Below are positions 1 to 11,940 of a stretch of 64,000 nt of DNA, in pieces. The notes beneath the pieces are model-generated. The model was not told the origin of the DNA. It made no database searches and saw nothing but the letters and a program-made list of their open reading frames with translations. The DNA comes from Sabellastarte sp. h YS-2021 (lineage: Eukaryota > Annelida > Polychaeta > Sabellida > Sabellidae). Position 1 is the first letter of the stretch; the number at the start of each line of letters is the position of its first letter. A program made the translations under genes and the position numbers. The stretch lies in contig OZ024928.1 of NCBI GenBank assembly GCA_964017235.1, positions 85,369,566 through 85,433,565 of the forward strand, in the 5' to 3' direction.

Positions 1-635
1 TTCTTTTGGGTTTTATGAAATAAAGTTTTGTCATTTTTGATGCAGTAAAATTCTGACTTTGTAATATGAAATAAAATGTGGTTGTGATCGGCAATGTCTT
101 GAATTTCTGTGAAACATGCAAATTTTATCCTCACAAAGTACAGTACTTGTAAATATTTTGTAAAAGACAGTTGTTTAAAAAATTTAATTTAATTATTAAT
201 TTTAACTTCAAAGCAAGTATTTTAATCAGGGTGCCATTAAATACAATATTAATGGTAATAGCCAGTTATCTACATACATTTCTTCAAAATCTCTTTGTGT
301 GCACTTGTTTAGTGTAAAGTAAGAAACATTTGTGCCTTATTCACTCATGTGGCTGTTTCAGTAATACTTGCAATGTTATGTCTGATTAACTTCTGCCCGG
401 TGGTAATTGCTACATTGCAATCATATGTAAGAAGGTAGTGCCAGTTGGGTCCACTCTAAATGCATAAAACACTAATGATTAGGTTGCCACCACATAAAAA
501 AAGTTCTTATGATGGATTCACCACTAAAAAAGCAATAACGTCTAGTCCAACAGCAATTATAAGATCACTTGTCCATCATTTAAAAGTATTATGCAACAGA
601 TATATTTGATTTGCTCATTAATATTCATGAGTTAA
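1..635. other. AT-rich non-coding DNA upstream of the first repeat
   Basis: No long open frame, repeat unit or RNA gene is recognisable here. It may be an upstream intron of the 5' UTR or intergenic promoter-side DNA of the host gene; the sequence does not decide which. Confidence 0.4.
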
Positions 636-2752
636 TTGTATCCACCGGAAGGATCCGGTGGATACTTTGGTTTAGCGTCCGCTACGCCGCCGCCGCCGCG
701 CGTAGAGAGATTTTCGGCGTTAACGCTCTAGGAGGAAAACAACAGCAGCTAGGTTCACCAAATTTGCAGGATATCTTCATTGGGGGGTAAGCTTCTCTGG
801 GAAGGAAAATAGCCTCATTCTGAAAAACAAGATGGCCGCCACGGGCATTTCTTTGAAAATAATCTACATTTTTCTACTGGCTGTTCCTCATAGGTAGAAG
901 GTTGAATCTCTTCGTAGGTGATATGTATGACACATATACATGTCCTCTACCACCTTGCACACATTTGACCTTGAAGCTCCTAATTCAAGGTCATCCACGG
1001 AGTGCCGAAGTAACCCACATAGCGGACTTTAAAAGTGCCTATATCTCCCTTATTATTGGTCCTAGAGGTTTGCAATGTGAAGCCAACCTATAGGAAATCA
1101 TGTGCTGCGAATCTTCTGATGTGGTCAGATTTGACCTTGGACCCCTCCTTCAAGGTCAAATGAGGATAGCAGAACTTAAAAGTGCTTATAACTCGCTTAT
1201 TATCGATCCTAGAGGTTTGGGATGGTGAACCAACATATAGGAAATCATGGGCTGGGAATCTTCTGGCGTGGTTGGATTTGACCTTGGGCCCCTCCTTCAA
1301 GGTCAAACGAGGACAGCCAAACTTAAAAGTGCTTATAACTCGCTTATTATTGGTCCTAGAGGTTTGGGATGGTTAACGAGTATATAGGAAATCATTGGCT
1401 GGGAATGTTCTGGTGTGGTCGGATTTGACCTTGGGTCCCTCCTTCAAGGTCAAACGAGGATAGCCAAAGGTAAAAGTGCCTATAACTCTCTTATTATTGG
1501 TCCTAGAGGTTTGGGATGGTAAACCAACCTATAGGAAATCATGGGCTGGGAATCTTTTGGTGTGGTCGGATTTGACCTTGGGTCCCTCCTTCAAGGTCAA
1601 ATGAGGACAGCCAAACTTAAAAGTGCTTATAACTCGCTTATTATTGGTCCTAGAGGTTTGGGATGGTAAACCAACATATAGGAAATCATGCACTGGGAAT
1701 CTTCTGGTGTGGTCGGATTTAACCTTGGGCCCCTCCTTCAAGGTCAAACGAGGATAGCCAAACATAAAAGTGCTTATAACTCGCTTATTATTGGTCCTAG
1801 AGGTTTGGGATGGTAAACCAACATATAGGAAATCATGGGCTGGGAATCTTCTGGTGTGGTCGGATTTGACCTTGGGATCCTCCTTCAAGGTCAAATGAGG
1901 ACAGCCAAACTTAAAAGTGCTTATAACTCGCTTATTATTGGTCCTAGAGGTTTGGGATGGTAAACCAGCATATAGGAAATCATGGGCTGGGAATCTTCTG
2001 GTGTGGTCGGATTTGACCTTGGGCCCCTCCTTCAAGGTCAAACGAGGATAGCCAAAGGCAAAAGTGCCTATAACTCGCTTATTATTGGTCCTAGAGGTTT
2101 GGGATGGTAAACCAGCATATAGGAAATCATGGGCTGGGAATCTTCTGGTGTGGTCGGATTTGACCTTGGGCCCCTCCTTCAAGGTCAAACGAGGATAGCC
2201 AAAGGCAAAAGTGCCTATAACTCGCTTATTATTGGTCCTAGAGGTTTGGGATGGTAAACCAACCTATAGGAAATCATGGGCTGGGAATCTTCTGGCGTGG
2301 TCGGATTTGACCTTGGGCCCCTCCTTCAAGGTCAAATGAGGACAGCCAAACTTAAAAGTGCTTATAACTCGCTTATTATTGGTCCTAGATGTTTGGGATG
2401 GTAAACCAACATATAGGAAATCATGCACTGGGAATCTTCTGGTGTGGTCAGATTTGACCTTGGACCCCTCCTTCAAGGTCAAGTGTGAGGACAGCCAAAC
2501 TAAAAAGTGCTTATAACTCGCTTATTATTGGTCCTAGATGTTTGGGATAGTAAACCAACATATAGGAAATCATGTTCTGGGAATCTTCTGGTGTGGTCGG
2601 ATTTGACCTTGGGCCCCTCCTTGAAGGTCAAATAAGGACAGCCGAACTTAAAAGTGCTTATAACTCGCTTATTATTGGTCCTAGAGGTTTTGGTGCATTG
2701 TCTTTACGGTGGATACAATTTGCATCGGTTCTCCGATGCACTAGGTCTAGTT
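636..2752 (+). mobile_element. Helentron/pearl-like non-autonomous element, family 1 (GTATCCACC cap)
   Basis: The 5' end is a perfect palindrome at 638-665, with 12-bp arms GTATCCACCGGA/TCCGGTGGATAC and a 4-nt loop. A CCG-rich tract follows at about 683-705. The core is a 148-bp tandem array. Near the 3' end the cap arm recurs as GGTGGATAC (2708-2716). A hairpin with 8-bp arms TGCATCGG/CCGATGCA (2721-2740) and the terminus CTAGGTCTAGTT come next. A hairpin followed by CTAG at the 3' end is the Helitron/Helentron signature, and a tandem core fits bivalve pearl elements. There is no Rep/helicase ORF, so it is non-autonomous. Boundaries are good to a few bases. Confidence 0.75.
960..2700. repeat. 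148-bp tandem repeat, about 12 copies
   Basis: The units are 147-148 bp, marked by CTAGAGGTTTGGGATGGT about every 148 bases from 1062 to 2681. Each unit carries TTGACCTTG then, after a GC-rich spacer, CAAGGTCAA, a fold-back of two extended nuclear-receptor-type half-sites. Copies differ by a few percent. The open frames on the minus strand here are only translations of the repeat. Confidence 0.9.
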
Positions 2753-3106
2753 TTAATAGTTCATGGATGAAGTAATTGTCAAGCAAAGATTTTTAAGAAT
2801 TTATAATTCACAGCCCTAAAATAGATAATTAATGTTCAAAATCTTAATTTGTTAGTCCAGGATCATAGTGTGAAGAACTGAATAAAATGCGGCAGCTAAA
2901 ATATGTGAAATTGTAATCAGTGGGAATGAAAGTTTGTAGTCAGTGATTCTGCATGTAACATTCTGTATAACTATCAACTGAACATTGTTTTACAGTCCAG
3001 TGCCATTCGTTTCATGCACTCGAGTATAGAATCTATAAGCAGTGGTTCATTAACATAATTTGAAGCTGCCCAGTGCACTGAAATCAAGACCGATAAAGCT
3101 GATGTG

Positions 3107-3122
3107 ATGGATACTGAAACAG
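3107..3122 (+). CDS. Coding exon 1: start codon and residues 1-5
   Basis: The exon runs 2996-3122, from an acceptor TGTTTTACAG to a donor ACAG|GTATGT. It holds 5' UTR, then ATG at 3107 with G at -3 and G at +4, a good Kozak context. Five codons (MDTET) and one extra base precede the donor, which phases exactly with exon 2. An upstream ATG at 3102 is followed at once by TGA, a minimal upstream ORF that might damp initiation. This start was chosen because it is the only one that phases into exon 2 from a proper splice donor. ATG 10016 or 10043 would be alternatives if exon 2 were a first exon. Confidence 0.65.
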
Positions 3123-3461
3123 GTATGTTGTATTATGGAAGAAAATGATCAATTGAAAGAACTGAATCCACATCAGACTGGGTTTTAGATGTAATTATGT
3201 AAGAGCATCAGAAGGTTTGAAAATTCATGAAAAGCACAAGGAATATAGCCCCAGTGTGATACATAGAGCTAATTTCAAATTCTCTAGCCATTCTTTCTCA
3301 TATTAATATAATTTTATTCAGGACTGCCAGGAGTAGTAATTTTTATACTCTAGTACTCTTTTGTCATTACTCTTCAATGGGTGCTCTTTTAGTGATAAAT
3401 GCAACAAAATGTGCCATTTTCCCCTGAAAGATAACAGAAATAGTCACTTGTGTGCATATTT

Positions 3462-3925
3462 ACCTCCGCCAAGGAGGTTATGTTTTCGCCTGGGTTTGTC
3501 TGTCAGTCTGTTTGTTTGTGAACAAGATAACTCAAAAACTTGTGGACGGATTTTGATAAAATTTTCAGGATATGTCCGAAATGGTAAAAGGAAGACGTGA
3601 TCAGATTTTGGGAGTGATCCGGATCATCTGGATCCATGAAATAAAATTTTTAGAGACAGATAACTCAAAAAGTTGTGGACGGATTTTGATGAAATTTTCA
3701 GGATATGTCCTAAATGGGACAAGGAACAAGTGATTAGATTTGGTAGTGATCTGGATCACTGTCTGGATCCATGAAAAATAAATTGAGAGTGATCCGGATC
3801 ACTATTAGCAAAAATATGAAATGGAGGGGAGAAAAAGCAATATCAATGCTAATGGTAGGTTTTGAAAGTCCAGGAATTAGGCTCCCGTGGCGGAGGTCTG
3901 CGCTCTCCAAGTGCTCCTGTTTTAA
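3462..3925 (+). mobile_element. Helentron-like element, family 4 (ACCTCCGCC cap), short
   Basis: The 5' end ACCTCCgccaaGGAGGT forms a small palindrome at about 3462-3480. The body has a TTGT/CTGT-rich start, then AACTCAAAAACTTGTGGACGG-type repeats with GGATC palindromes. At the 3' side the arm recurs as GGCGGAGGT (about 3890-3898), followed by a degenerate hairpin and the end CTCCTGTTTT. It lies in intron 1. Confidence 0.6.
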
Positions 3926-3944
3926 AAGTGCCAACTTTTTTTAC

Positions 3945-4848
3945 CCATTTTATTACCCAACAGCCTTTGAGGTGTCCAGATAGGTGTTCAGACAGGCGGC
4001 GGGATAAAAGGTGGTCTGGGCTGTATCTCAGAAATTCTGAGTTGTAAGATGTTGATATTTTGGTAGGGACAGTGGTTAGGGGATGTAGATGTGCAAGATT
4101 GTGGTGTGACCTTGATTTGGCCTTGCTGTAGTGACCTTGAGTTGAAAAATCTTGTTCTGACTATTTCTCAGAAGTCATAAGGTGTAGGTGCCGACACTTG
4201 GTAGGGGCATTGGTTAAGGAGTGTAGGTGTGCATTGTCATGGTGTGACCTTGATTTGACCTTGCTGTGGTGACCTTGACCTTTAAAATTTTGTCCAGGCT
4301 ATATCTCGGAAACCAAATGGTACAGGAATTTGATACTTGGTAGGGACATTGGTTAGGTGGTGTATATCTTCAATGTATGGTGTTACCATGATTTGACCTT
4401 TGACTTTGCTGTAGTGACCTTGATCTTTCAAATCTTGTCCAGGCGATATCTCGGAAAATGTAAGGTGTAGTAGGTAGATACATTGGTTAGGAGGTGTAGG
4501 TATGCAACCTCATGGTGTGACCATAATTTGACCTTAGAGCTTAATGTAGTGACCCTGAATTTTAAAATCTTGTCCATTCTATATTTCAGAAAATGTAAGG
4601 TATTGGATATAAGTTGATACTTGGTAGGGACATTGGTTAGGGGGTGTTGGTGCGAAACTTCATCGTGTGACCTTAATTTATTATTGCTGTAGTGACCTTG
4701 ACAATTTAAATCTTGTCTAGGTCGTATTTCAGAAATGTAAGGTTAAGGAAGTTATTCTTGGATCGGTCATTGGTTGAGGAGTGTAGGTATGCTAAATCAT
4801 GGTGTGATCTTTAACCTTGGCTCTTCTATGATCTTTAACCTTGTGTTA
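3945..4848 (+). mobile_element. Old copy of family 5 (TACCCCACAGCC cap)
   Basis: A diverged cap (TTACCCAACAGCCTTTGAGG) is followed by a GGCGGCGGG-like tract and about five decayed units of roughly 145 bp containing GGGCTGTATCTCAGAAA, TTGGTAGGGACATTGGTTAGG and GTGACCTTGA. It abuts the next element at 4849. Confidence 0.55.
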
Positions 4849-7800
4849 TTGTATCCCCAGACGAAAGTCGGGGATACTTAGGATTCAGTACGGTCACGCC
4901 GCCGCTGCCGCAGAGATTTCCTTTTGGACGCGATAACTTAAAAAATATTTTAGTTAGAACTTTCAAATTTGGTATGTGGGTATATATGGGCAATGCTACG
5001 AACACTATTGTTTTGTGACCTTGACCTTCAATCTCAAGGTCACTGGTGGCCTCTTAAAGGTCAGTTTTTGGCCATTTTTTCACTTTTTGGCCCAGTTCTC
5101 CTATACAGAAAGTCAGATCATCCTGGCTGGTATATATAATACATATATATGTCCTCTGTAAGCATGCAGAAACTTGACCTTGAAGCTCTTCATTGAAGGT
5201 CATCCACTGACCGCCAAAGTACCTGACCGAGGGTCATTTTTGGCCTTTTTGGAGATATTTTCACACTTAATGCTGACTATATTGCATGGAAACTATTGAA
5301 AATGGCTTTGCAGGTTGAGTACATGATGGACTTCTACCATCCAGGTTTACTGGTTACAGATCTTCATTTAAGGTCATCCACTGACCGCCAAAGTACCTGA
5401 CCAAGGGTCATTTTTGGCAAATTTGGAGATATTTTCACACTTAATGCTGACTACATTGCATAGAAACTATGGAAAATGGCTTTGGAGGTTGAGTACATGA
5501 TGGAGTACCAGCATCCAGGCTTACCGGTTACAGATCTTCATTTAAGGTCATCCACTGACCGCCAAAGTACCTGACCGAGGGTCATTTTTGGCCCTCTATT
5601 TGTTTGTTTGTTCGTGAACAAGATAACTCAAAAACTGACAGATGGATTTTGATAGAATTTTCAGGATATGTCCAAAATGGTAAAAGGAAGATATGATTAA
5701 ATTTTGGGAGTGATCCGGATCACTGTCTGGATCTTCTGGATCCATGAAATTGAATTTTTAAAGACAGATAACTCAAAAACTTATGGGTGCATTTTGATAA
5801 AATTTTCAGGAAATGTCCATAATGGGACGAGGAACAAGTGATTAGATTTTGGGAGTGATCTGGAACACTGTCTGGATCATCCGGATCCAGGCTGCCAGAT
5901 GTGTTTGTGTACAATATAGCTCAAAAACTTATGGATGGACTTTGATGAAATTTTCAGGATATGTCTGAAAAGGTAAAAGGATGAAATGGTTGAATTTTGG
6001 AAGTGATCCGGATCACTATATGGATCTTCTGGATCCATGAAATGTAATTTTTAAAGACAGATACCTCAAAAAGTTATGCATGGATTGTGACGACATTTTC
6101 AGCAAATGACCTAAATGGTACAAGGAACAAGCGATTACATTTTTGGAGTGATCTGGATCACTGTCTGGATCATCTGGATCCAGGCTGCAACATAATTTTA
6201 GGATGAATTTTGATATTTTTAGGATATGTTACAAATGGTAAAAGGAAGAAGTGGTAAAAGGAAGAAATGGTTCAATTTTGCGAGTGATCTGGACCACTAT
6301 CTGGATCTTCTGGATCCATGAAATATAATTTTTAAAGACAAATAGCACAAAAAGTCATGGGTGGATTTTGATGAAATTTTCAGGAAATGTCCTAAATGGG
6401 ACAAGGAACAAGTGATTAGATTTTGGGAGTGATCTAGATCATCTGGATCCAGGCTGCCAGATGTGTTTGTGTACAAGATAAATCAAAAACTTATGGACGG
6501 ATTTGGATGAAATTTTCAGGATATGTCTGAAAAGGTAAAAGGATGAAATGATTGAATTTTGGAAGTGATCCGGATCACTATGTGGATCTTCTGGATCCAT
6601 GAAATGTAATTTTTAAAGACAGATACCTCAAAAAGTTATGGATGGATTGTGATGACATTTTCAGCAAATGACCTAAATGGTGCGAGGAACAAGTGATTAG
6701 ATTTTGGGAGTGATCTGGATCACTGTCTGGATCATCTGGAACCAGGCTGCCAGATGTGTTTGTGTACAATGTAGCTGAAAAACTTATGGACGGATTTTGA
6801 AGAAATTTTCAGGATATGTCTGAAAAGGTAAAAGGAGGAAATGGCTGAATTTTGGAAGTGATCCGGATCACTATATGGATCTTCTGGATCCATGAAATGT
6901 AAGTTTTAAAGACAGATACCTCAAAAAGTTATGGATGGATTGTGATGACATTTTCAACAAATGACCTAAATGGTACAAGGAACAAGTGATTACATTTTTG
7001 GAGTGATCTGGATCATCTGGATCCAGGCTGCAACAGAATTTTAGGATGAATTTTGATGATATTTTTAGGATATGTTAGAAATGGTAAAAGGAAGAAGTGG
7101 TAAAAGGAAGAAATGATTCAATTTTGCGAGTGATCTGGACCACTATCTGGATCTTCTGGAATCTGGATCCATGAAATATAATTTTAAAGACAAATAGCTC
7201 AAAAAGTCATGGGTGGATTTTGATGAAATTTTCAGGAAATGTCCTAAATGGGACAAGGAACAAGTGATTAGATTTTGGGACTGATCTGGATCATCTGGAT
7301 CCAGGCTGCCAGATGTGTTTATGTACAAGATAAATCAAAAACTTATGGACGGATTTTGATGAAATTTTCAGGATATGTCTGAAAAGGTAAAAGGATGAAA
7401 TGATTGAATTTTGGAAGTGATCCGGATCACTGTCTGGATCTTCTGGATCCATGAAATTTAATTTTTAAAGACCGATAACTCAAAAACTTATGGGTGCATT
7501 TTGATAAAATTTTCAGGAAATGTCCATAATGGGACGAGGAACAAGTGATTAGATTTTGGGAGTGATCTGGAACACTGTCTGGATCATCCGGATCCAGGCT
7601 GCCAGATGTGTTTGTGTACAATATAGCTCAAAAACTTATGGATGGACTTTGATGAAATTTTCAGGATATGTCTGAAAAGGTAAAAGGATGAAATGGTTGA
7701 ATTTTGGAAGTGATCCGGATCACTATATGGATCTTCTGGATCCATGAAATGTAATTTTTAAAGACAGATACCGCAAAAAGTTTTGTTTGATTGTTTCAGC

Positions 7801-8487
7801 AAATGGCCTAAATGGTACAAGGAACAAGTGATTAAATTTTTGGAGTGATCTGGATCACTGTCTGGATCATCTGGATCCAGGCTGCCACATAATCTTGGGA
7901 TGGACTTTCATATTTTTAGGATATGTTACAAATGGTAAAAGGAAGAAGTGGTAAAAGGAAGAAATGATTCAATTTTGCGAGTGATCTGGACCACTATCTG
8001 GATCTTCTGGATCCAAGAAATGTAATTTTAAAAGACAAATACCCCAAAAAGTCATGGATGGATTTTTATGAAATTTTCAGGAAATATCTTAAATGGGACA
8101 AAGAGCAAGTGATTAGTTTTTGGGAGTAATCTGGATCACTGTCTGGATCATGTGGATCCAGGCTGACAGATGTGTTTGTGTACAAGATAAATCAAAAACT
8201 TATGGACGGATTTTGATGAAAATTTTAGAATATGTCTGAAAAGGTGAAAGGATGCAATGATTGAATTTTGGAATTGATCCGGATCACTATATGGATCTAT
8301 ATGGATGAAATGTAATTTTTTAAAGACAGATATAAGTGAAAGAACTAGTGATTAGCTTTTGGGAGTAATCTGGTACTATGGAGAATCCTGACCTGGTGCT
8401 CTAGGAAAACAGGCTCAAGACCGACATATTCACGCCTTAACTATGTCCCGTCCGGGGATACACTGCGTCGAGACGCAATCTCTAGTT
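4849..8487 (+). mobile_element. Helentron-like element, family 2 (GTATCCCC cap), 3.6 kb
   Basis: The cap GTATCCCC...GGGGATAC lies at 4851-4877 with an inner GAC/GTC pair and GAAA loop. CCGCCGCTGCCGC follows. The arm recurs at 8455-8462 (GGGATAC), directly before hairpin TGCGTCgaGACGCA (8464-8477) and the terminus ATCTCTAGTT. A second copy with the same ends is at 49549-52573, so the ends are confirmed by comparison inside the window. No transposase or helicase ORF. Confidence 0.75.
5620..8340. repeat. Tandem array of about 280-bp units with GGATC palindromes
   Basis: Two alternating half-units of about 140 bp repeat: one with ACTTATGGACGGATTTTGATG and GTGATCCGGATCAC, the other with AAGTTATGGATGGATTG and CTGGATCATCTGGATCC. 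The 14-bp perfect palindrome GTGATCCGGATCAC recurs many times. Copies are clearly diverged. Confidence 0.8.
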
Positions 8488-9035
8488 TCTATTGGCAGCA
8501 ATACTTTAATTGATAAATTTTACAGCTTCATAATTTCCTTTATCGATTTTTATCAGATTTATAGCATCATAAACCAATCATTTTGTAGTGGTCGGACCGG
8601 TTCTGAAAATAAAAACCGAAGAGATATGACAAAAAGTTTTACGCGAGCGTACATGAGCTACATTATCAATAGGAAATATGGATTTGCGAGATAATTTGAA
8701 ATTTGTAAACTTCATTTACCATGAATATAAAGCAAAAATGTAAGTTATTTCCTCAAATTTAGATGGTTTTTATTGTTTTGACGAAATATTAACCTGATAT
8801 TAACCAGTAGAAAGCCTAATATAATGACGTTTTCGATAACCGGTACTTAAATATTCTTTGCGGATTTCATCATTTCTACCTAAATGAAACAAAATGCGGT
8901 ATACCGGTTTACCATTCACACCACTATCATTTTGTCATCTATTTAATCTTACAGCCATGTTAAACCTTTCTTACACTCATACATCAATCTTTTCAATCTT
9001 ATAGCAATCATATACTTGTCTGTTTCATCTTAAGG
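8488..9035. other. Intron 1 sequence without a recognised element
   Basis: AT-rich intronic DNA. A stretch near 8500-8535 (TTGATAAATTTTACAGCTTCATAATT) resembles one near 11455-11485, suggesting an unrecognised old repeat, but nothing more can be supported. Confidence 0.35.
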
Positions 9036-9039
9036 GACT

Positions 9040-9601
9040 TGTGAACCTATTGGATGGATCAGAAAACTGTCACAAACCTGTTCAAAATGTGAAAACAACC
9101 TAAAGGAAATCCTAGCCTCCGGATCATTTGCAAGTTTTGAATTTGACCTTTTATCACTACTTCAAGGTTAAGTTGGGAATTTAAACAGCCTAATGTCTCC
9201 CTTATTATTTGTTCTAGACCTTCAAAATGCCAAAACCTGTTGGAAATCGTAGCTTGCAAGTCTTTTGTGTCAAATTTGACCTTTGACCTCAGGCTCTGCT
9301 TCAAGGTCAAGTGCGGTCAGTATACTAAAACTGCCTTATATCTCTTTTTTTTATTGGTTCTAGAACTTCGAAATGTGACAGCAACATAAAAGAAATCATA
9401 ACCTGTAAACCTTTTCAGAATGTTGAATTTGATGTATGACTCTTGCTTCAAAGTGGTGTTATCATGCTCTAGAGCTTCAGAAGGTGAAAACAACCTATAC
9501 AAAATCAAGTCATGCAAATCTTTTGGAAGTGTTGAATTTAATCTTTGACCCTTGCTTCAAGTTCAGTTGAGTAGAAACCACAGCAGTGGTCTTGTTTATA
9601 A
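9040..9601 (+). mobile_element. Decayed 148-bp-type repeats with a family 10 style 3' end
   Basis: Three to four diverged copies of the unit seen at 960-2700 (GACCTT...TTCAAGGT, CTTATTATTNGTTCTAGA, GAAATCNTAGCC). The segment ends at hairpin ACCACagcaGTGGT followed by CTTGTTT (about 9578-9601), the 3' end type also seen at 45427-45446. The 5' end is lost. Confidence 0.5.
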
Positions 9602-10022
9602 TGGAAGTGCTTTGACATGTATATATCCACTCTTTCTTGTATTTTTGATGAATAACTGTGTATCAAGTTAGCGACTGCTATGATTTTGTTTAACTTTTTT
9701 TATTTAGAGTAGGCCTGGATAATATTTCTTAATAAGTGGTATTGACATTTCACATGATCAGAAGCACCAGTTTTTAAAAGAATTGGTTCATTGTAATATC
9801 CATGGAAACTATCAAATGTTACAGGAGTGGATGAAATTTTGTTGGCAGTTAAACATGAATTCCACATACAGAGTGAAGTTCAATTTGAAGTTGCCCATCT
9901 AAGAAAGAACCTGACATTTTGTTCTGCTTTTTTGGAAACAGAAAGTTTGGGTAAAATAACATTGACCTCTTGGCGTTTCCATTTCTTTGGCATAAAATAC
10001 TGATCTAACTCTTGTATGCTAG

Positions 10023-10124
10023 ATGGAATTGCTGCTGAAAACATGGAAGTCCAAGGTGAAGATGATGTGAGCACTTTAGATGAAGAAGTTGATACAATTG
10101 TTGACACAGAGCCTGTACAAGAAG
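10023..10124 (+). CDS. Coding exon 2: acidic N-terminal region, residues 6-40
   Basis: The acceptor is TATGCTAG, with a rather poor pyrimidine tract, and the donor is GAAG|GTACAG, phase 1 at both ends. It encodes an Asp/Glu-rich stretch with no recognised domain. It joins exon 3 in frame, completing GAT (Asp). Confidence 0.7.
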
Positions 10125-10499
10125 GTACAGTATTTGCAATTACCAATTTGTAAAAATTTTTTTTTTCTGTGGTGGATGATTTTACCTTTTGTTATTCACT
10201 CCGTAAACCATCCACTATCTGAATTATTTAGTGGTTTATCTATCTTTTTTGTGATGTACACCAGCGACATCTATTTTAGTGTTTTACAAGTTGTTAAATA
10301 AAATAGCCATGTTCAAATTAATGGTTTGTGTGTATTCTTCTTGCATAGTTTAATTAAAACAATAACAAAGGTGTGTAGCTCGAATTAATTGATTCCTGTG
10401 CATCATTCACTAAGTCATGTAAGTTGACTTTTGTAGAAATCCTCATTTCTTTTTGTATAGTATAATTTAAGGATACTTGTGTAATCTATCTAAACTAAG

Positions 10500-10728
10500 A
10501 TCTGCCTACATCTGAAAGTCTGGTCAATGAAATGGAAGATTCACAACCAGCTTCTGAAGTAAGTGAAAGTGTAACTCAAACAGATCAAGAAGAAAATGCT
10601 GTTGCAAAAGCACCAGAAACTGCAACTTCTGAAAATGCAGAATCACAGTTAGGTGATGAAGCACGAAGTGACAAGGGTGTACCAGAGGATGTACCAGAGG
10701 ATGTAGTTACAAGAGTTACCTCCGACAG
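10500..10728 (+). CDS. Coding exon 3: acidic Ser/Thr/Glu-rich region, residues 40-116
   Basis: The acceptor is ACTAAG and the donor ACAG|GTAAGC (phase 2). The peptide is rich in Glu, Ser, Thr and Ala and contains a short repeat GVPEDVPEDV. It is low-complexity and probably disordered. No domain is recognised. Confidence 0.8.
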
Positions 10729-10789
10729 GTAAGCATACTTTATTGTTCAGATGAAAGTTTATAAAAAGAAGAAGTAACTAAACAGTCTT

Positions 10790-11666
10790 GCAATTTTAAA
10801 ATCTTGTCTGGCTATATCTCAGAAACCATAAGGCGTAGGAAGTTGAAACTTGGTAGGGACATTAGTTGGGGGTGTAAGTTTGCAATGTCATGGTGTGACC
10901 TTGATTTGCCCTTTGAGCTTGCTGTTGTGAACCTGACCTTTAAAATCTTCTCTGGGCCATATCTCGGAAACTGTAAAGTGTAGGAAGTTGATACTTTGTA
11001 GGAACATTGGTTAAGGAGTGTAGGTGTGTAACATCATGGTGTGAGCTTGATTTGACCTTTGAGCTTGCTGTAGGGACCTTAACCATTAGAATCTTGTCCA
11101 GACTTTTCTCAGAATCTGTAAGGTGTACAAGGTTGATATTTGGTGTGGATATTAGGGATTTGGGTATGCAGTGTCATGGTTTGACCTTAATTTAACCTTT
11201 GACCTTCGCCCTAGTGACCTTGAACATAAACATCTTATCCAGGTTTTTTTCAGAAACCGTAAGGTGTTGGAAGATAATATTTGTTTGGGGCATTGGTTAG
11301 AAGCTGTAGGTGAGTAACCTTGGCTCTACCAAAGTGTGCTCACCAGCCATAATTGAGACCTGTTTATCTTATGACAAAGATATTTGGATAACTGTAACTT
11401 ATTATTATATGTACTTTTACTTAATTGTGCTATTTCTATGGGTAGCTATACTTCAATTAATAAATTTTACAGCTTCATAATTAATGGACATTTTCTCTCT
11501 TAAACATTATTTTCTCTATTTCTATGTATTTTTTTGGAACTTAACATAACTGACGTCATTTGCAGTGAAAGTCCTCTGATCTTTGTACTGTTTCATTTCT
11601 TCTATATCTGGTGTTGAAATCGATTTCCCCGGGCTGTTCAGTACAGGCATCTCTGATGCTATTCTG
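10790..11666 (+). mobile_element. Family 5 element, 5'-truncated
   Basis: Three to four tandem units (CTATATCTCAGAAACC, GGTAGGGACATT, GTGACCTTGA) are followed by a tail shared with 26000-26296. It ends with arm copy GGGCTGTTCAGTA (11631-11643) and hairpin GCATCtctGATGC (11647-11659). It lies in intron 3. Confidence 0.6.
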
Positions 11667-11704
11667 TTACGTAGAACATTATAACGTCTATACTTCTTTT
11701 ACAG

Positions 11705-11940
11705 CGTAGGAGAGAAAAACAGTTTAGAAGAATCATTAGATGTGGGACATACAGGAGTTACTGAAAGTGCTGAGGACCCAATAGAGGATAAAACCTCTTC
11801 AGGTCCCACTTTTGTGAGCGATGATGACAGATTCAGAGAAGCACCTCATGACAGAGAGATTGATGTCCCATCGAGTCGAGTGCCTCAAACTGATGACTTT
11901 GAGATTGATCCCGTTACTTCTGTGAAAGCCAAGGCAAAAG
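11705..11940 (+). CDS. Coding exon 4: acidic disordered region, residues 116-195
   Basis: There is a strong acceptor (CTTCTTTTACAG) and a donor AAAAG|GTTAAT, phase 1 at the end. Acidic Ser/Asp-rich sequence ends in a short basic run (VKAKAKG) that leads into the lysine/arginine cluster of exon 5. Confidence 0.8.

Noticed and set aside
1529..2188. 219-residue minus-strand ORF with repeated MTLKEGPKVKSDHTRRF-like units
   Set aside because: It is the translation of the 148-bp tandem repeat; its period equals the DNA repeat and no start, splice or codon signal supports a gene.
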